A DNA stretch of 64,000 nt from Anniella stebbinsi (lineage: Eukaryota; Chordata; Lepidosauria; Squamata; Anniellidae). The stretch is taken from the NCBI GenBank assembly GCA_029215795.1, contig JARDYH010000002.1:298313973-298377972 (forward strand), written 5' to 3'. This document shows, in pieces, positions 35,470 to 46,154 of the stretch. A program made the position numbers and the translations under genes. The notes beneath the pieces were generated by a model, which did not search any database, had not been told where the DNA came from, and saw only the letters and a list, made by a program, of their open reading frames with translations. Within the stretch, counting starts at the first letter, position 1. Every line of letters starts with the position of its first letter.

Positions 35470-36560
35470 ATTGTTTCAAAAATTAATTGCCACACCAGGC
35501 AAGCACCAATGTTTCTGAAATTTTACACACATATCAAGTGAAGTGTTCCCTGTAATGTGCCCAAGTTTCCTGTTTGTATCTTCAAAACTAAAAAAATGGG
35601 AGGCGTAACTGTATTTACCCCACTACTACCCATTTTTCTAAAATTAATTGCCACACAAGGCAAGCACCTATGTTTCTGAAATTTTACACACATAGGTCCC
35701 AAGGTACCACCTACAATGTGGCAAAGTTTCATGTGTGTAACTTTAAAAATGACAAAGTTATAGGTGTTTCTTTCCTCATTGTTTCAAAACTTAATTGCCA
35801 CACAAGGCAAGCTCCAATGTTTCTGAAATTTCACTCACATATCAAGGCAAGTGGTATCTGTAATGTGCCCAAGTTTCCTGTTTGTATCTTAAAAAATAAA
35901 AAAATGGGAGGCGTAACTGTATTTACCCCACTACTACCCATTTTTCTAAAATTAATTGCCACACAAGGCAAGCACCTATGTTTCTGAAATTTCACACACA
36001 TAGGTCCCAAGGTACCTCCTACAATGTGGCAAAGTTTCATGTTTGTAACTTTAAAAATGACAAAGTTATAAGCATTCCTGGGTATTTATTAAAAAATTAA
36101 TTGCCACAAAACGCATGCACCAATCTTTCTGAAATTTCTCACAGATAACTATCCCTAACCAGTCTACAATGTCCCCAAGTTTCATCCTTCTATCTTTAAA
36201 AATGAAAAAGTTATAGGCGTTTTTGTAAAACAATACTTGGCTATGGGAAAAAGCATTCAAAATGGCGTCCGATCCGGATCGGACCTCATCGGATCGGATC
36301 GGATCGGATCGGAGGTTGGTCGGATCGGATCGGATCGGATCGGATTTTCCCAATTTTGGGTCGGATCGGATTCGGATCGTGGATCGGATCCGATCCGATG
36401 CACACCCCTAGTGCTGATAATACACATGGAGATGAAGAAAGAACAAAGATATTATTATAGAAACGGAGTAAAGTCGTTACTTTACTAGAAAGTGTTACTG
36501 TAGCTTCATAGCCCAAGATGTTTTTGAGAACAATTCCTAAGCATGCATATTTTTTGTAAT

Positions 36561-36795
36561 GGCAGTGTGGTATAGTGGTTAAAGTGATGGACTGGGACTT
36601 GGGAGACCCAGATTCTTGTCCCCACTTGAACATGAAGCTCACTGGGTGACTTTGAACCAGTCAATGACTCTCACCTTAACCTACCTCACAGGATTTTGGT
36701 AGGATAAAATAGGGAGGAGAAAGATCATGTATGCCACCTTGGGCAACTGGAGGAAAGTGGGATATAAATGTAACAAATAATTTTAAAAAATGAAA
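36561..36795 (+). mobile_element. MIR/CORE-type SINE
   Basis: The sequence from 'gtggtatagtggttaaagtg' through 'gactttgaaccagtcaatg' and 'ctacctcacaggattttgg' to an AAAT-rich tail follows the SINE consensus. About 50 bases upstream of it are duplicated before the next SINE at 36924. Confidence 0.8.
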
Positions 36796-36923
36796 TAAAT
36801 AATGCAGCTTTGGCTCACAGGAAATATGCATGAGTTTGTTCTTTGTATAAAGCCAACAAATTATAATAGCTATGAGATACGTTTTTGAGAATAATTCCTA
36901 GGCATGAATAATTTTGTAATGTC

Positions 36924-36984
36924 ACTGTGGTGTAGTAGTTAAAGTGTTGGTCTGGGACTTGGGAAACCTGAGGACTAGTCCTCA
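36924..36984 (+). mobile_element. Partial MIR/CORE-type SINE head
   Basis: 'ctgtggtgtagtagttaaag' to 'ctagtcctcag' is the tRNA-like head only. It is then replaced by half of a palindromic hAT MITE ('agttgcagtccaacacatc', about 36985-37065), as found complete at 57695-57824. Confidence 0.7.
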
Positions 36985-37065
36985 GCATAGTTCCCATGCT
37001 GGTAGGGAATTCTGGGAGTTGCAGTCCAACACATCTGGATGGCACCAGGGTAGAAAAGGCTGCTA
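36985..37065. mobile_element. Half of a 'ccaacacatctggatggc' hAT MITE
   Basis: 'gaattctgggagttgcagtc' and 'gcaccagggtagaaaaggc' match one arm of the palindromic element complete at 57695-57824. The other arm is missing. Confidence 0.6.
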
Positions 37066-37714
37066 TGCAGGCAGGCCCCAAGTTGTCATGTCTTTCTTTC
37101 TAATGGACAATCCAGGTTGGTTTTGAAAAATAAGTGTTTTTATCCTCAAATGTACTTCTTTTACACATGACTGTAGTACTATCAAGCAAAGTAGGAGGAC
37201 ATTTATTTAAGTGGCATATTTCTGAGTTTATCTTCTATCGTGTTAATAATGCACAAACATTTCCATCTAAAACCAACAGAGTAATCCTGTTGTTAGCTGT
37301 GGAGACCACAAAGACACCACAGTTCATTAGAAGCAGGGGGTGAAAGGTCAGTGTTTGCTGTGATCAGCTGCTGGAAAGGGACATGCCATGAAAACAAAGC
37401 ACATAAACCACATCAATACAATTATTCTGAGTTTTTTTTTTAAAAAAAAAAAGTCTGCACAAAAATATGCATTTAAATACATACATTTAAATATGTTTTG
37501 TCTTGAAATACACATTGTTGCTTTACATTTGTAAGTTGAATGTTTATTGTTTACTTTCAATTTTATATTAGAATTAACATTTCTATTAATGCCTTGGGGT
37601 CTTTTAGACCATGAGAAGGCATAGAAATAAACAATAAAAATAACACAATATTTCTAAATGTATTTTCTCTCAAAATATGCACTTTAAAACCCATTTTGAC
37701 ATTGGGTGAGTTAC
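37066..37714. other. No recognised feature
   Basis: AT-rich; A and T runs near 37432-37450. Nothing recognised. Confidence 0.4.
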
Positions 37715-37938
37715 TTATTAATTAATTTATTTACAAGATTTTTATACTGCTCCACATCTAAGACAAATTCCAGTGTGGTAAACATAAGGGTAAAATAATA
37801 AAAAGATTAAAACACTATATTAAAATTGTTCTTTTTAAAACAGAATATCAATAAAATTCCCCCAAAACCATGGCTGATCAATTAAGGAATGCTTCCTGGA
37901 ATAGGACTGTTTTCAGCAGGCGCCCAAAGCAACACATT
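37715..37938 (-). mobile_element. L2-group LINE, segment 1, split by a MITE
   Basis: It begins with an AATT-rich tail and 'tttttatactgctccacatc', then A-rich 3' UTR, and stops at ATT where the MITE at 37939 is inserted. It resumes at 38165 in register. Confidence 0.65.
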
Positions 37939-38164
37939 GGCTGAATTCGGACAACACGATAGTCAGTGGTGGGGTAATAATCAACTTTACAGTTGTTCAT
38001 CTAGGGGGTACTCCCCACACAACATGGTAATAAATAATCAACTGTGGTATGGATTAGGATCAGCACTGAGTTGACTATGGCAGCATTCGGACAACACGAT
38101 AGTCAATACAACTGACGATTGTTTCCCCCTCCCCAGTTGCTTATTGTGTCGTCCAAATTCAGCC
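37939..38164. mobile_element. Fold-back MITE (GGCTGAATTCGGAC type)
   Basis: The ends GGCTGAATTCGGACAACAC and, complemented, GGCTGAATTTGGACGACAC are inverted, with ATT on both sides (37936-37938, 38165-38167). Removing it restores a continuous LINE. An extra internal copy of 'attcggacaacacgatagtc' near 38083 shows internal duplication. It is related to 6046-6554. Confidence 0.85.
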
Positions 38165-38560
38165 ATTGTTGGAACCTGTCTGACCTCCAGGGGCAGGGAG
38201 TTCCAAAGAAGAGTCCTTTCTGGGTGGACTCCAGTTGGGCCATAGGTCCATGTGGAACCACCAGGAGCATACCCTCTGATGACCTCAGTGACTGAACAGG
38301 TTGGTAAGGGAGAAGGCACTTTCTCAGGTATACTGCTCCCAAGTTGTTTAGGGTTTAGTACACTAGTAATAAAAACTTAAACCTGACCTGGTAGTGAAGA
38401 GGTGACCAATTTAGTTCCCTCAGCAAAGGAGTTGCATGCTGAAAAGGAGCAGCTCCTGAAAACAGCTGAGCTGCTGCATTCTGCACTAGCTCCAGCTTCC
38501 AGAGCAGCCTTAAGGGCAGCCCCCAGAACACATTGCAGTAATCCGGTATTGAGGTAACCT
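38165..38560 (-). mobile_element. L2-group LINE, segment 2
   Basis: Read in reverse it carries the end of an ORF2, seen on the plus strand as 'caggggcagggagttccaaa', and further upstream coding remnants such as 'gccttaagggcagccccc' and 'attgcagtaatccgg'. Multiple stops and shifts make it inactive. Confidence 0.65.
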
Positions 38561-39012
38561 GGCTGTTAAGTTTCCCAGTCTCTCAGGCAATCACGCATTC
38601 TGGCAAATTAACACGGGACACCCAAATCAGTGAGACTTCTTTATTGCAGGAAATCTCAGAGCAAAAGCTTAATGGTTACACACTTCAGAAATCATATAGC
38701 CAATGGTCAGTAGCTATAGGCTCCAAGAAATTCCAGAACAGTCAAAAGCTAATCACTACTACTGTGATGAAATCCCCATCAATGTGGTTTCCCATTGCTA
38801 TCTCCATGGTTTTGAATACAAGGGAAGGATCAATCCATACACAAGTTCCAAACCCGGACAAGGGATTCCTGACGTGATCCCTCAGGCAATCAAAGGGGCA
38901 AATTCTTGAAAGGCCTAACAAACCATCCACAGAAGAGATAGTCCACCTTGGATCATACACTGGTAACTCCAGGCAACACGGTCAAAGCCTAAACAAGATC
39001 AAGGGAGACATA
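38561..39012. other. Possible LTR-like sequence, not proven
   Basis: On the minus strand a polyadenylation signal (TTTATT on plus) lies near 38640. The text continues after the nested MITEs at 39865, as shown by the ATA duplication, so 38561-39012 plus 39865-40140 is one older unit. An LTR is conceivable, but no paired LTR, primer site or gag/pol is seen. Confidence 0.35.
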
Positions 39013-39861
39013 GGCTGGGTCCCCTCTACAAGGATTCGCTTTTGCGCCTGGTTAGGCGATTATGCGCATAATCGCTGAAGCGCATTTACGCCTAATACCT
39101 CTGCACGAGAGGCGGCAAAGCGTATTAACGGGTGACCAAAATGCACTTTACAAGTAGTTAATCCGCATAAGCGCTTGTTCACATAGTCAAAATACGCTTT
39201 AACGGCCGGAGCAAAATAAAACTCGCTGTTTAATGCGCATTCAATAATGCGCATAATCGGAGAGATAACGCGCCTCTACACCCGATTTGCGCTCCGTTCT
39301 TGTAGAGGTAAATTTTTTTAAGTGCCTTGAAAGAGCTTTAAACCTCTCTTGTAGAGGCAGCCCTGGTTTCACACAACACATTAGGCAATGGAGGGGAAAA
39401 TAGCATACTGACCATGCATTAGGTAGGCGGTGCTCCACACACAACATGTTGCTACTCCATTCCTTGAGCAGCTGAAAGTTCCGGCGTCCATCTTGGTTGC
39501 AGCTTCTCCTCCCTCCCCCTCCCTCAGTCCTCCAGCTGTATCCCAGCATGCACCGCACGTTCTGGCGGCTGTATCAGAGTAGCAGGGGTTTTTCAGCTGC
39601 TCCGGTCAGCAGAACTCTATTCCCACACGGAATAGCCCATGGAGAGAGGGGGGTTGGTTTCGGACGACACTTTAAACAACGGGCTTTGGGCTAAACAACT
39701 TGCAAGCCCGTTGTTTCTCTCCGTTGCTTAATTGGGCACCGTAGCATACCGTCAGTTGTGTGTGCGTGATGTGTAACCCTCCACACAACACAATAAGCAA
39801 CACAACTGACGGTTGCTTCCCCCCCCCCCCCGGTTGCCTAATGTGTTGTGCGAAACCAGCC
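39013..39861. mobile_element. Outer MITE (GGCTGGTTTC type) carrying a nested MITE
   Basis: The left end GGCTG is interrupted by the insertion at 39018 and continues at 39363 as CTGGTTTCACACAACACATT. The right end, complemented, reads GGCTGGTTTCGCACAACACA. ATA flanks both sides (39010-39012, 39862-39864). The interior shares 'tttaaacaacgggc' and a CpG-rich block containing 'ctccagctgtatcccagca' with 6046-6554. A C-run lies at 39819-39831. Confidence 0.85.
39018..39362. mobile_element. 345-bp CpG-rich MITE, copy 2 (nested)
   Basis: It is homologous to 1688-2044. The ends GGTCCCCTCTACAAGG and, complemented, GGCTGCCTCTACAAGAG are inverted, and CTG lies on both sides (39015-39017, 39363-39365). 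It sits five bases inside the left end of the outer MITE. It carries the same GATTATGCGCATAATC palindrome as copy 1. Confidence 0.85.
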
Positions 39862-39864
39862 ATA

Positions 39865-41264
39865 AACTCACAGATGCAAGGAGTCCAGTGCCAGCACTTT
39901 CGCACTGGCATCTTCATACTGCATGAGTCCAGGCAGGGGAAAATCCAACAGCCATAGATCAAACTCAGTCTGCCTGTACACTGAGCTGACAACAAAGACA
40001 CACAAGCTACAACAAATGAGAGATCAAGCCTCACAGTACCTTTCATGGCAAGTCCTTAGCACTGCTCTAGACTGAGGATGGTGAAGTACAATGAGGTCTG
40101 GGCTGAGGCAGCTTTTTCCTAATTTTGCCAGCTTGTTTCATTTGGAGGAAGTGTAGAGTAGTAAAAAGTAGGGAAGTGCAGATTTTATTAAATCCATTCT
40201 GTCTGTGTTTCGCGGATTGTCATGATTTTTTTGTCTTGTTTCATCATTGACAGAATCATTTTTTACTAGAATTTCATTCTAGTAATAATGTGCATTAGCA
40301 TTAATGCACATTTGCGCTAATGCACACTTGCAATCATGCACACTTGCACTGATCCACATTAGTTAATGCACATTAACACTAATGTGATTTAGCACATTCA
40401 TGCAAGTGCACATGCCCACATGTGAATTAGAGCAAATCCTCCTCCACTCAAAATTGAAAAACCAGTCCACAACTCCACAGGATCTATGTAATTCTGGAAA
40501 ATCCACAAGTCAGATTCATATAAATCTGAACTCATCTGAAACCATTACAGATTTCTCTGACATCCCCAGTAGACGGTATGGTGGGGAAATAATTTCAGTG
40601 GGGAATGTATTATGACCGCACACCATCATACACACCACTAGAAATCAGGATCTTCTGCACCAAAAATCTATAGAGCTATTGCAGTCCTAGGGGGGCTCCT
40701 GTTTTAGGTGTTATATCATGCAGTTCAGTACAAGTTTTGATGGCCTATCTAATGGAGGCAAAAGCATATGTGCAAATTGCATTCCCTCTCAGCAAGAACA
40801 AGGCGAAACATAATTCATTTTTATAAAGTACATAGCTGCAATTTACAAGACCTCAAGTAAGCAGAAGATATCAAGGCTGTTAGTTTTGATGAAGTTTACA
40901 GTCTTAAATTCATTCACTTGCAAATAATTTCACTTCAGAATATGAAAACATTTCTTTCAGTTCAGTATTTTGTTGAGCTGTGCATGTTTCTAAAGATACA
41001 CAGCTCAAGCAAGCAGCAGTGGCAGCAGTTATTCCTTTGAGCAGACGGATGTATTACTAAAACTGACAAATCCATTTGATCAGCCAAGAAGACAGAAAAT
41101 CCTGTACAATTATTTCAAGGAAGCAATACCATATATCTTGTTGGCACCAGTTATTAAGTAATAGAAACAGCATGATCCAAGCTTTTTAGGTAAAACTCAC
41201 ACAAACCCAATCATTTGCATCAAGCCTCCAAGGTGGCACACACAGACCTATGCACACATCTGAA
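39865..41264. other. Mostly unresolved; contains a 'gcacatt' repeat region
   Basis: At 40263-40285 TTACTAGAAT and its exact complement flank a 3-base loop. From there to about 40420, short variants of 'aatgcacatt' and 'tgcacacttgca' recur in both orientations. Left of this, 'tagggaagtgcagat' at about 40168 resembles a hAT family end but lacks a partner. The rest is unrecognised. Confidence 0.45.
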
Positions 41265-41840
41265 TCATGAGAGTTTGTGCAAGTCCTGGATCAGTGCCTA
41301 AACTCAGTAATAGGCTGGATGAGGGGCAATAAACTGAAGCTGAATACTGGCAAGATGGAAGCCCTGTGGTTGAGTGGTTCCTGAGTTCGGGAGTGAGGCT
41401 TATTGCCTGTTCTGGATGGGGTTGCACTCCCTATGAAAGATCGGGTTTGTAGTTTTGGGGTTCTGCTTTATCCATCATTGTCGCTGGAGGCCCCAGTGGC
41501 TGCAGCAATTTAGAGTGCCTTCTAGCAGTATTGACTGGCTCGCCAACTACGGACTCTTCTGGACAGAGATAACTTGGTTACTGTGGTACAGGCATAGTAA
41601 CCTCAAGACTGGATTATTGCAATGCCCTCTATGTGGGTCTGCCCTTAAGGCTGCTCCAGGAGCTGGAGTTAGTACATAACACAGCAGCTCAGCTGTTGTC
41701 TGGAGCTAGCCCTTTTCAGCATGCCACTCCTTTGCTGAGGGAACTGCACTGGCTACTTGGGACCAGAATATATGAGAAAACACCTTCTCCCTTACCAAAC
41801 TGCCCGGTCACTGGGGTCATTAGAGTTTTCTCTTGATGTC
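41265..41840 (+). pseudogene. L2-type LINE ORF2 fragment
   Basis: The plus strand, over several frames, reads 'SLDQCLNSVIGWMRGNKLKL', then 'GLPLRLLQELELVHNTAAQL' and 'TPLLRELHWLLGTRI', the L2 reverse transcriptase carboxyl region. Stops and shifts are frequent. Neither the 5' part nor the 3' tail is present. Confidence 0.8.
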
Positions 41841-42947
41841 ACCAAACTTCCTTGCAAACTTTAGTCACAGCAGGGCAGTTTTTGTTTCTCAGTAGGTTTG
41901 CCCAGCTCTCGTTTAGAGAGCAACATTTATGATTCCCTTTTCTTCCAGCAAGTCTGTAACTATTAAAAGGAATGTTTACTGTACAGTCAGCTCTTCCTAG
42001 AAATAATTGGATATATGCTCCTGCTAGAGACACCAGCGACAGATCATCATCTGTCTCTACCAGCGACAACCAGGGCCTACCCTCAAAGCAAAGCTTCAGA
42101 CAATGCTTGCTTGCTTCACCATTATAGGTAGAAATCAGCTCATATTTTACCCAACAGAAACATCAAGCCATTGAATAAAACTCATTATAGAAAACAATGA
42201 ATGATATATAACAATATAGCCAAATCATTGCTCTGTTCAAGGAGAAACAACTCCCACGACCCCTGTATTTTCTTTCTTTATATGGCAATGCATTCAAGTT
42301 GCAATTCTATTTCCAGTTACTTGAGAGTAAGCCCAATTGAACTTAACAGGACTTACATTTGAGTAGGATTGCATTGTAAGCTTCTGAAACAAATGAAAGG
42401 TTAACATTAAAACAATGACTTCCCAGAGAAAAACAGTTATCAACAGATAATGCTCATCATACTCTCTTTCAATTAAATTAATTTTGCATTTATTTAATTA
42501 AATAAATTGTCCTTGACACAAGTTTTAAAAATATACTAATAGCCTTAAGATCCTGATCCGACATAGGCCGCAGTCCAACAGACCATTAAGTATGCTCAGG
42601 CCTAATGAAATCAATGGGCTGAAGGTGACTAATGTAGTGTTTCAGGTTACGATAACTAGGATGAGGAGGAGCATATTGCAATCAGTCCAGAGACAAACAG
42701 AATAGTTATTTAACAGAATGTACTTAACTTTAGAATGTTTGGTAAATAACAATATTAAAAGGAAATGATTATTAGAACTATGAACTAAATATTAAGAACT
42801 CTAACCTTAAGCCACAGTTCACAGTAAAGCACAGTGTTACTGTTTCTAATTCAGTAATAGTTGCTTATCCCAGTTCTTTCAGTTTTTTGTGGCCAGTCTC
42901 TGCTGTGCAGGTTCAAACCTCTCCTAACTGAAGGCTGCTTTAACTGT
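41841..42947. other. No firm feature
   Basis: A degraded 'gagagtaagcccaattgaac' repeat lies at about 42297-42382. The remainder is AT-rich and unrecognised. Confidence 0.4.
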
Positions 42948-43089
42948 GAGCCTATCTACAGATAAAATACTTGAAAATATTTTAAAAACTGTATATGGAG
43001 TGTGTCCTGGACCCCAACAGTTGTCCAAACTGTTATAAACCATTTTAAACCGTTTCAAACCGGTTTAAAGCAGGAGTTTAGATAGGCTC
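42948..43089. mobile_element. Palindromic MITE, copy 2 (diverged)
   Basis: The ends GAGCCTATCTACAG and TTTAGATAGGCTC belong to the family at 28058-28176. TGT lies on both sides, a possible 3-bp duplication. The right arm keeps 'aaactgttataaacc' and the left arm is strongly changed. Confidence 0.7.
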
Positions 43090-44412
43090 TGTTTCTTTCT
43101 TTTCTTCACCACATTGCTGGTTTCCCTGAATTTCCTTCTCAACTCTCCTCCTTCCCTCTCTTGCTGCCTCCTACTCCTCTCTCACACCGCCTTCCCTTTC
43201 CAACTGGTATTTTACTCTCTCCTCCCTCCATTTCATGCCCCTCCCACTTTACACAACCGATATTCCAGGGCCCTTAAAGACCGGCATTACACCAACACTT
43301 AAGCTGATTGTGGCCTTGCTTTATCAAAACTGTCCAAAATACCACCAGTAAAGAAATGTGCACATTAAACAAAACTGTTTCCCAAGTTGTATCTCTTGAA
43401 TACTATGATTTGAGGAGAAGGAGATGCAGATGGGAAGGAAAATCTGTATTTATCAATTATGAAAGGCACCTTAGTTTATAAACAACACCTGTTCATATCC
43501 CACTACCTGTCAGAAGCATGCTATCAATGGTTTTTTATGGGTTTGCTACTCTGAATGCTAATAATTTGGAGCCTGCAGTGATCATTCCTAATAACAAAAT
43601 TAAAAGTCATAATACAGTATTTTTTTGGTTTTTCTCAGCTTACATCCCTGGATGGATATATTTGCTAAAAAAATGCTAAAGAATAGTGATTGGAAACAAG
43701 CTCTCTTTCCAATTAATACTGGATGAAAAACTTGGAGTCAGTGGCAACCCCTTTAACTTTAGTGAACTAAACTGTGTAAGTCACCAATATTTGCACAACC
43801 AAGCTGTATTGATTTTCTTTTCTTGTTTAAAAAAATCCTTCTCAATGTATTTAGATTAAATTATAACATTCTGGATGGAGTGCTCTGACCTTTTGTTCAT
43901 TTGAATTCTTACAACCAAATTGCTTCTGTGGATCCGGTAGAGCTTTCTGATGAGAGTGAACACTCTGTAACATGCATAAAATGCTTTGCAGTCCAGGCCA
44001 GAAAAATCACAGTTGAGGTGGAGATATTGCAGGCTGTCTATTGTACTTGTAGGAGACAAGTAAAAGCCTCTCCGTTACGAACACATGTCAAAAAGATGAC
44101 ATGTTTTCATCATTCCTGGAATTAGTTATATGTCTTTGAATGCATTAACTGACTGAAGGAAAGCTATCAAGCAGGCTATCAGCAAGTGCAAGTGGCAATG
44201 TAATTTTAACAAGCACTCAACGTAGAACTCAACATTTCATCAGTAAGACGGCTTGACAATTCCTTTGCCAGCTGAATGAACGTAAGGAAAAACACTGAAA
44301 GAGCAGTGTCTATAAAGAGAGGTTGGCTCTAGAACTGGATAAAAGAAGGGTGGGACATATTCTGTACAGATCCCCTTCAACCTCATGGGGCCTTGCCTTG
44401 CAAAATGTTAGT
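43090..44412. other. No recognised feature
   Basis: C/T-rich at 43100-43260, then AT-rich, apparently unique sequence. The section 43850-44125 looks non-repetitive and is open in one frame for 74 codons, but has no domain. Confidence 0.4.
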
Positions 44413-45036
44413 TATAGAATCATTGAATAGTAGAGTTGGAAGGGGCCTATAAGACCATCTAGTTGAATCCCCTGCTCAGTGCAGGAATCCTAATTAAAGC
44501 ATACCAGCTGCCTCTTGAATGCCTTCTGTGTGGGAGAGCCCACTACCTCCCTAGGTAATTGGTTTCATTGTCATACTGCTCTAACAGTCAGGAAATTTTT
44601 CCTGATGTTCAGATGGAATCTGTAACTTGAGCCCATTATTCCATTTCCTGTAATCGAGGAAGATTGAGAAGAGATCCAGGCCTTACTCTGTGTGACAACC
44701 TTTCAAGTACTTGAAGAGTGCTATCATGTCTCCCCTCAGTCTTCTCTTCTTCAGGCTAAACATGCCCAGTTCTTTCAGTCTATCCTCATAGAGCTTTGTT
44801 TCCAGACCCCTGATCAGCCACATTGCCCTCTTCTGAACTCCCTCCAGCTTGTCTGCACCCTTCTTGAAATGTGGTGCACAGATCTGGACACAGCAGTCAA
44901 TATGAAGCTTAACCAGTGCCGATTAGAGGGGAACCAGTACCTCGAGCAAAGTATACTTCTATTAATGCAGTCCAAAGTAGCATTTGCTTTTTGCAGCAGA
45001 AACATCACACTGTTGGCTCATATTCAGCTTGTGGTG
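44413..45036 (-). mobile_element. CR1-type LINE, 3' portion
   Basis: The plus-strand text 'agagttggaaggggcctat', 'catgtctcccctcagtcttc', 'cagttctttcagtctatcct' and 'gacacagcagtcaatatga' is the familiar inverse of a reptile CR1 3' region. The 150-codon plus-strand frame that crosses it is antisense and not a gene. Confidence 0.85.
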
Positions 45037-45209
45037 CCATATAAGAGTGCTATGGGAAATTACATGGTATATTGGTGCCATATAAGGGGGTTATGGGAAA
45101 GAAGGAAACAAAGGAGTGATAGCAAGGTTCTGATCTGTTATTAGGTGATTGTTATATACATTGGAATAATGCATTGTGTGAAACATAAAATCACAACTTT
45201 CTTTTCTTA

Positions 45210-45858
45210 TTGGATTTATTTATTTATTTATTTATTTATGGCATTTTTATACAGCCCAATAGCCGAAGCTCTCTGGGTGGTTTACAAAAATTAAAACCAT
45301 AAAAACCATTCAAAATATAAACAACAGTATAAAAATACAATACAAGAACACAAGCAGGATAAAACCAAGCAGCAATGCAAAATTAATACCAATTTAAAAT
45401 ACAGATTTAAAACAGCAAAGTTAAAAATTAAATTGATAAACTCTTAAAATACTGAGAAAATGAAAAGGTCTTCACCTGGTGTCTAAAAGAGTATAATGTA
45501 GGTGCCAGGCAAACCTCTCTAGGGAACTCATTCCACAGCCAGGGTGCCATAACAGAGAAGGACCTCCTCCTGGTAGCCACCTGCCTCACTTCCTTTGGCA
45601 GGAGCTCACGGAGAAGGACCCCCAAGGATGATCTTAGTGTCCAGGCAGGTACATATGGGAGGAGGCATTCCTTCAGATAACTTGGCCCCAAGTCATTTAG
45701 GGCTTTGAATGTTAATACTAGCACTTTGAATCGGGCCTGGACCTGGACAGGCAGCCAGTGAAGCTCGAAAAGGACTGGAGTAATATGGTCTCGTTGGCCA
45801 GTCCCCGTTAACAGTCTGGCTGCCCTGTTTTGTACCAGTTGAAGTTTCTGGACTTAAG
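45210..45858 (-). pseudogene. L2-type LINE, 3' end with the ORF2 terminus
   Basis: After a TTTA tail (45214-45239) and 'cccaatagccgaagctctct', the minus strand has an open 98-codon piece (45724-45428). It reads 'TFKALNDLGPSYLKECLLPY' and then 'FSVMAPWLWNEFPREVCLAP' and 'FRHQVKTFSF', the L2 ORF2 carboxyl end. It is better preserved than the other L2 copies in the window. The 5' part is missing. Confidence 0.88.
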
Positions 45859-46154
45859 TTACATAGTGTTAGTGATCACATTTTCGGTGGGTACATTTCA
45901 TTACATACAGCAATCTGTTCTCTTGCACAAACCCCATACGTTTAATTGGAGTGGGTGTAGTTCCTGCTGGATTGCGCTCTCAGCTTTAGCCTAGATCTCC
46001 TCAACACATTGCTAAAGCAGTTGTTCTATGCTATAGACAGTTGATAAACTCATGATATATATGATAGGATGTCACTTGGATGGTGAAATTCATTCAACGG
46101 CATAGTGTTTTGTACTTAGAGACTGTTGTTATTGTTCTACATTCTTACTGATAC

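Larger units (their letters stand above)
33247..36410. mobile_element. Fold-back hAT-type element, copy D (3.16 kb hairpin)
   Basis: The ends TAGGGATGTGCAC and GCACACCCCTA are inverted, and the 8-bp duplication GTGCTGAT is exact. Next to each end lie tandem GATCG/GGATC repeats (about 33267-33380 and 36268-36395). The rest is one large inverted repeat. The left arm (33388-34594) and right arm (34617-36282) are complementary around a 22-base loop at 34595-34616. The central 110 bases of each arm match apart from one 9-base gap. The left arm is seven degenerate modules of 145-161 bases; the right arm has mirrored modules plus about 450 extra bases. There is no transposase frame. Confidence 0.92.

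Noticed and set aside
33605..36040. Repeated 69-codon frames beginning MKLCHIVGGTLG on both strands
   Set aside because: They recur because the DNA modules of the fold-back element are tandem and inverted. Frames do not extend beyond one module and no family is recognised.
33247..36410. A CRISPR-like or virus-like repeat array
   Set aside because: Modules are about 150 bases, degenerate and contiguous without unique spacers, and the outer ends and duplication are those of a hAT element.
39865..40140. A solo LTR together with 38561-39012
   Set aside because: Only a polyadenylation-like signal and continuity across the nested MITEs were seen; no TG...CA boundaries with a target duplication could be fixed.
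44692..45144. 150-codon plus-strand open frame
   Set aside because: It is antisense to a CR1 3' region, whose non-coding text explains it fully.
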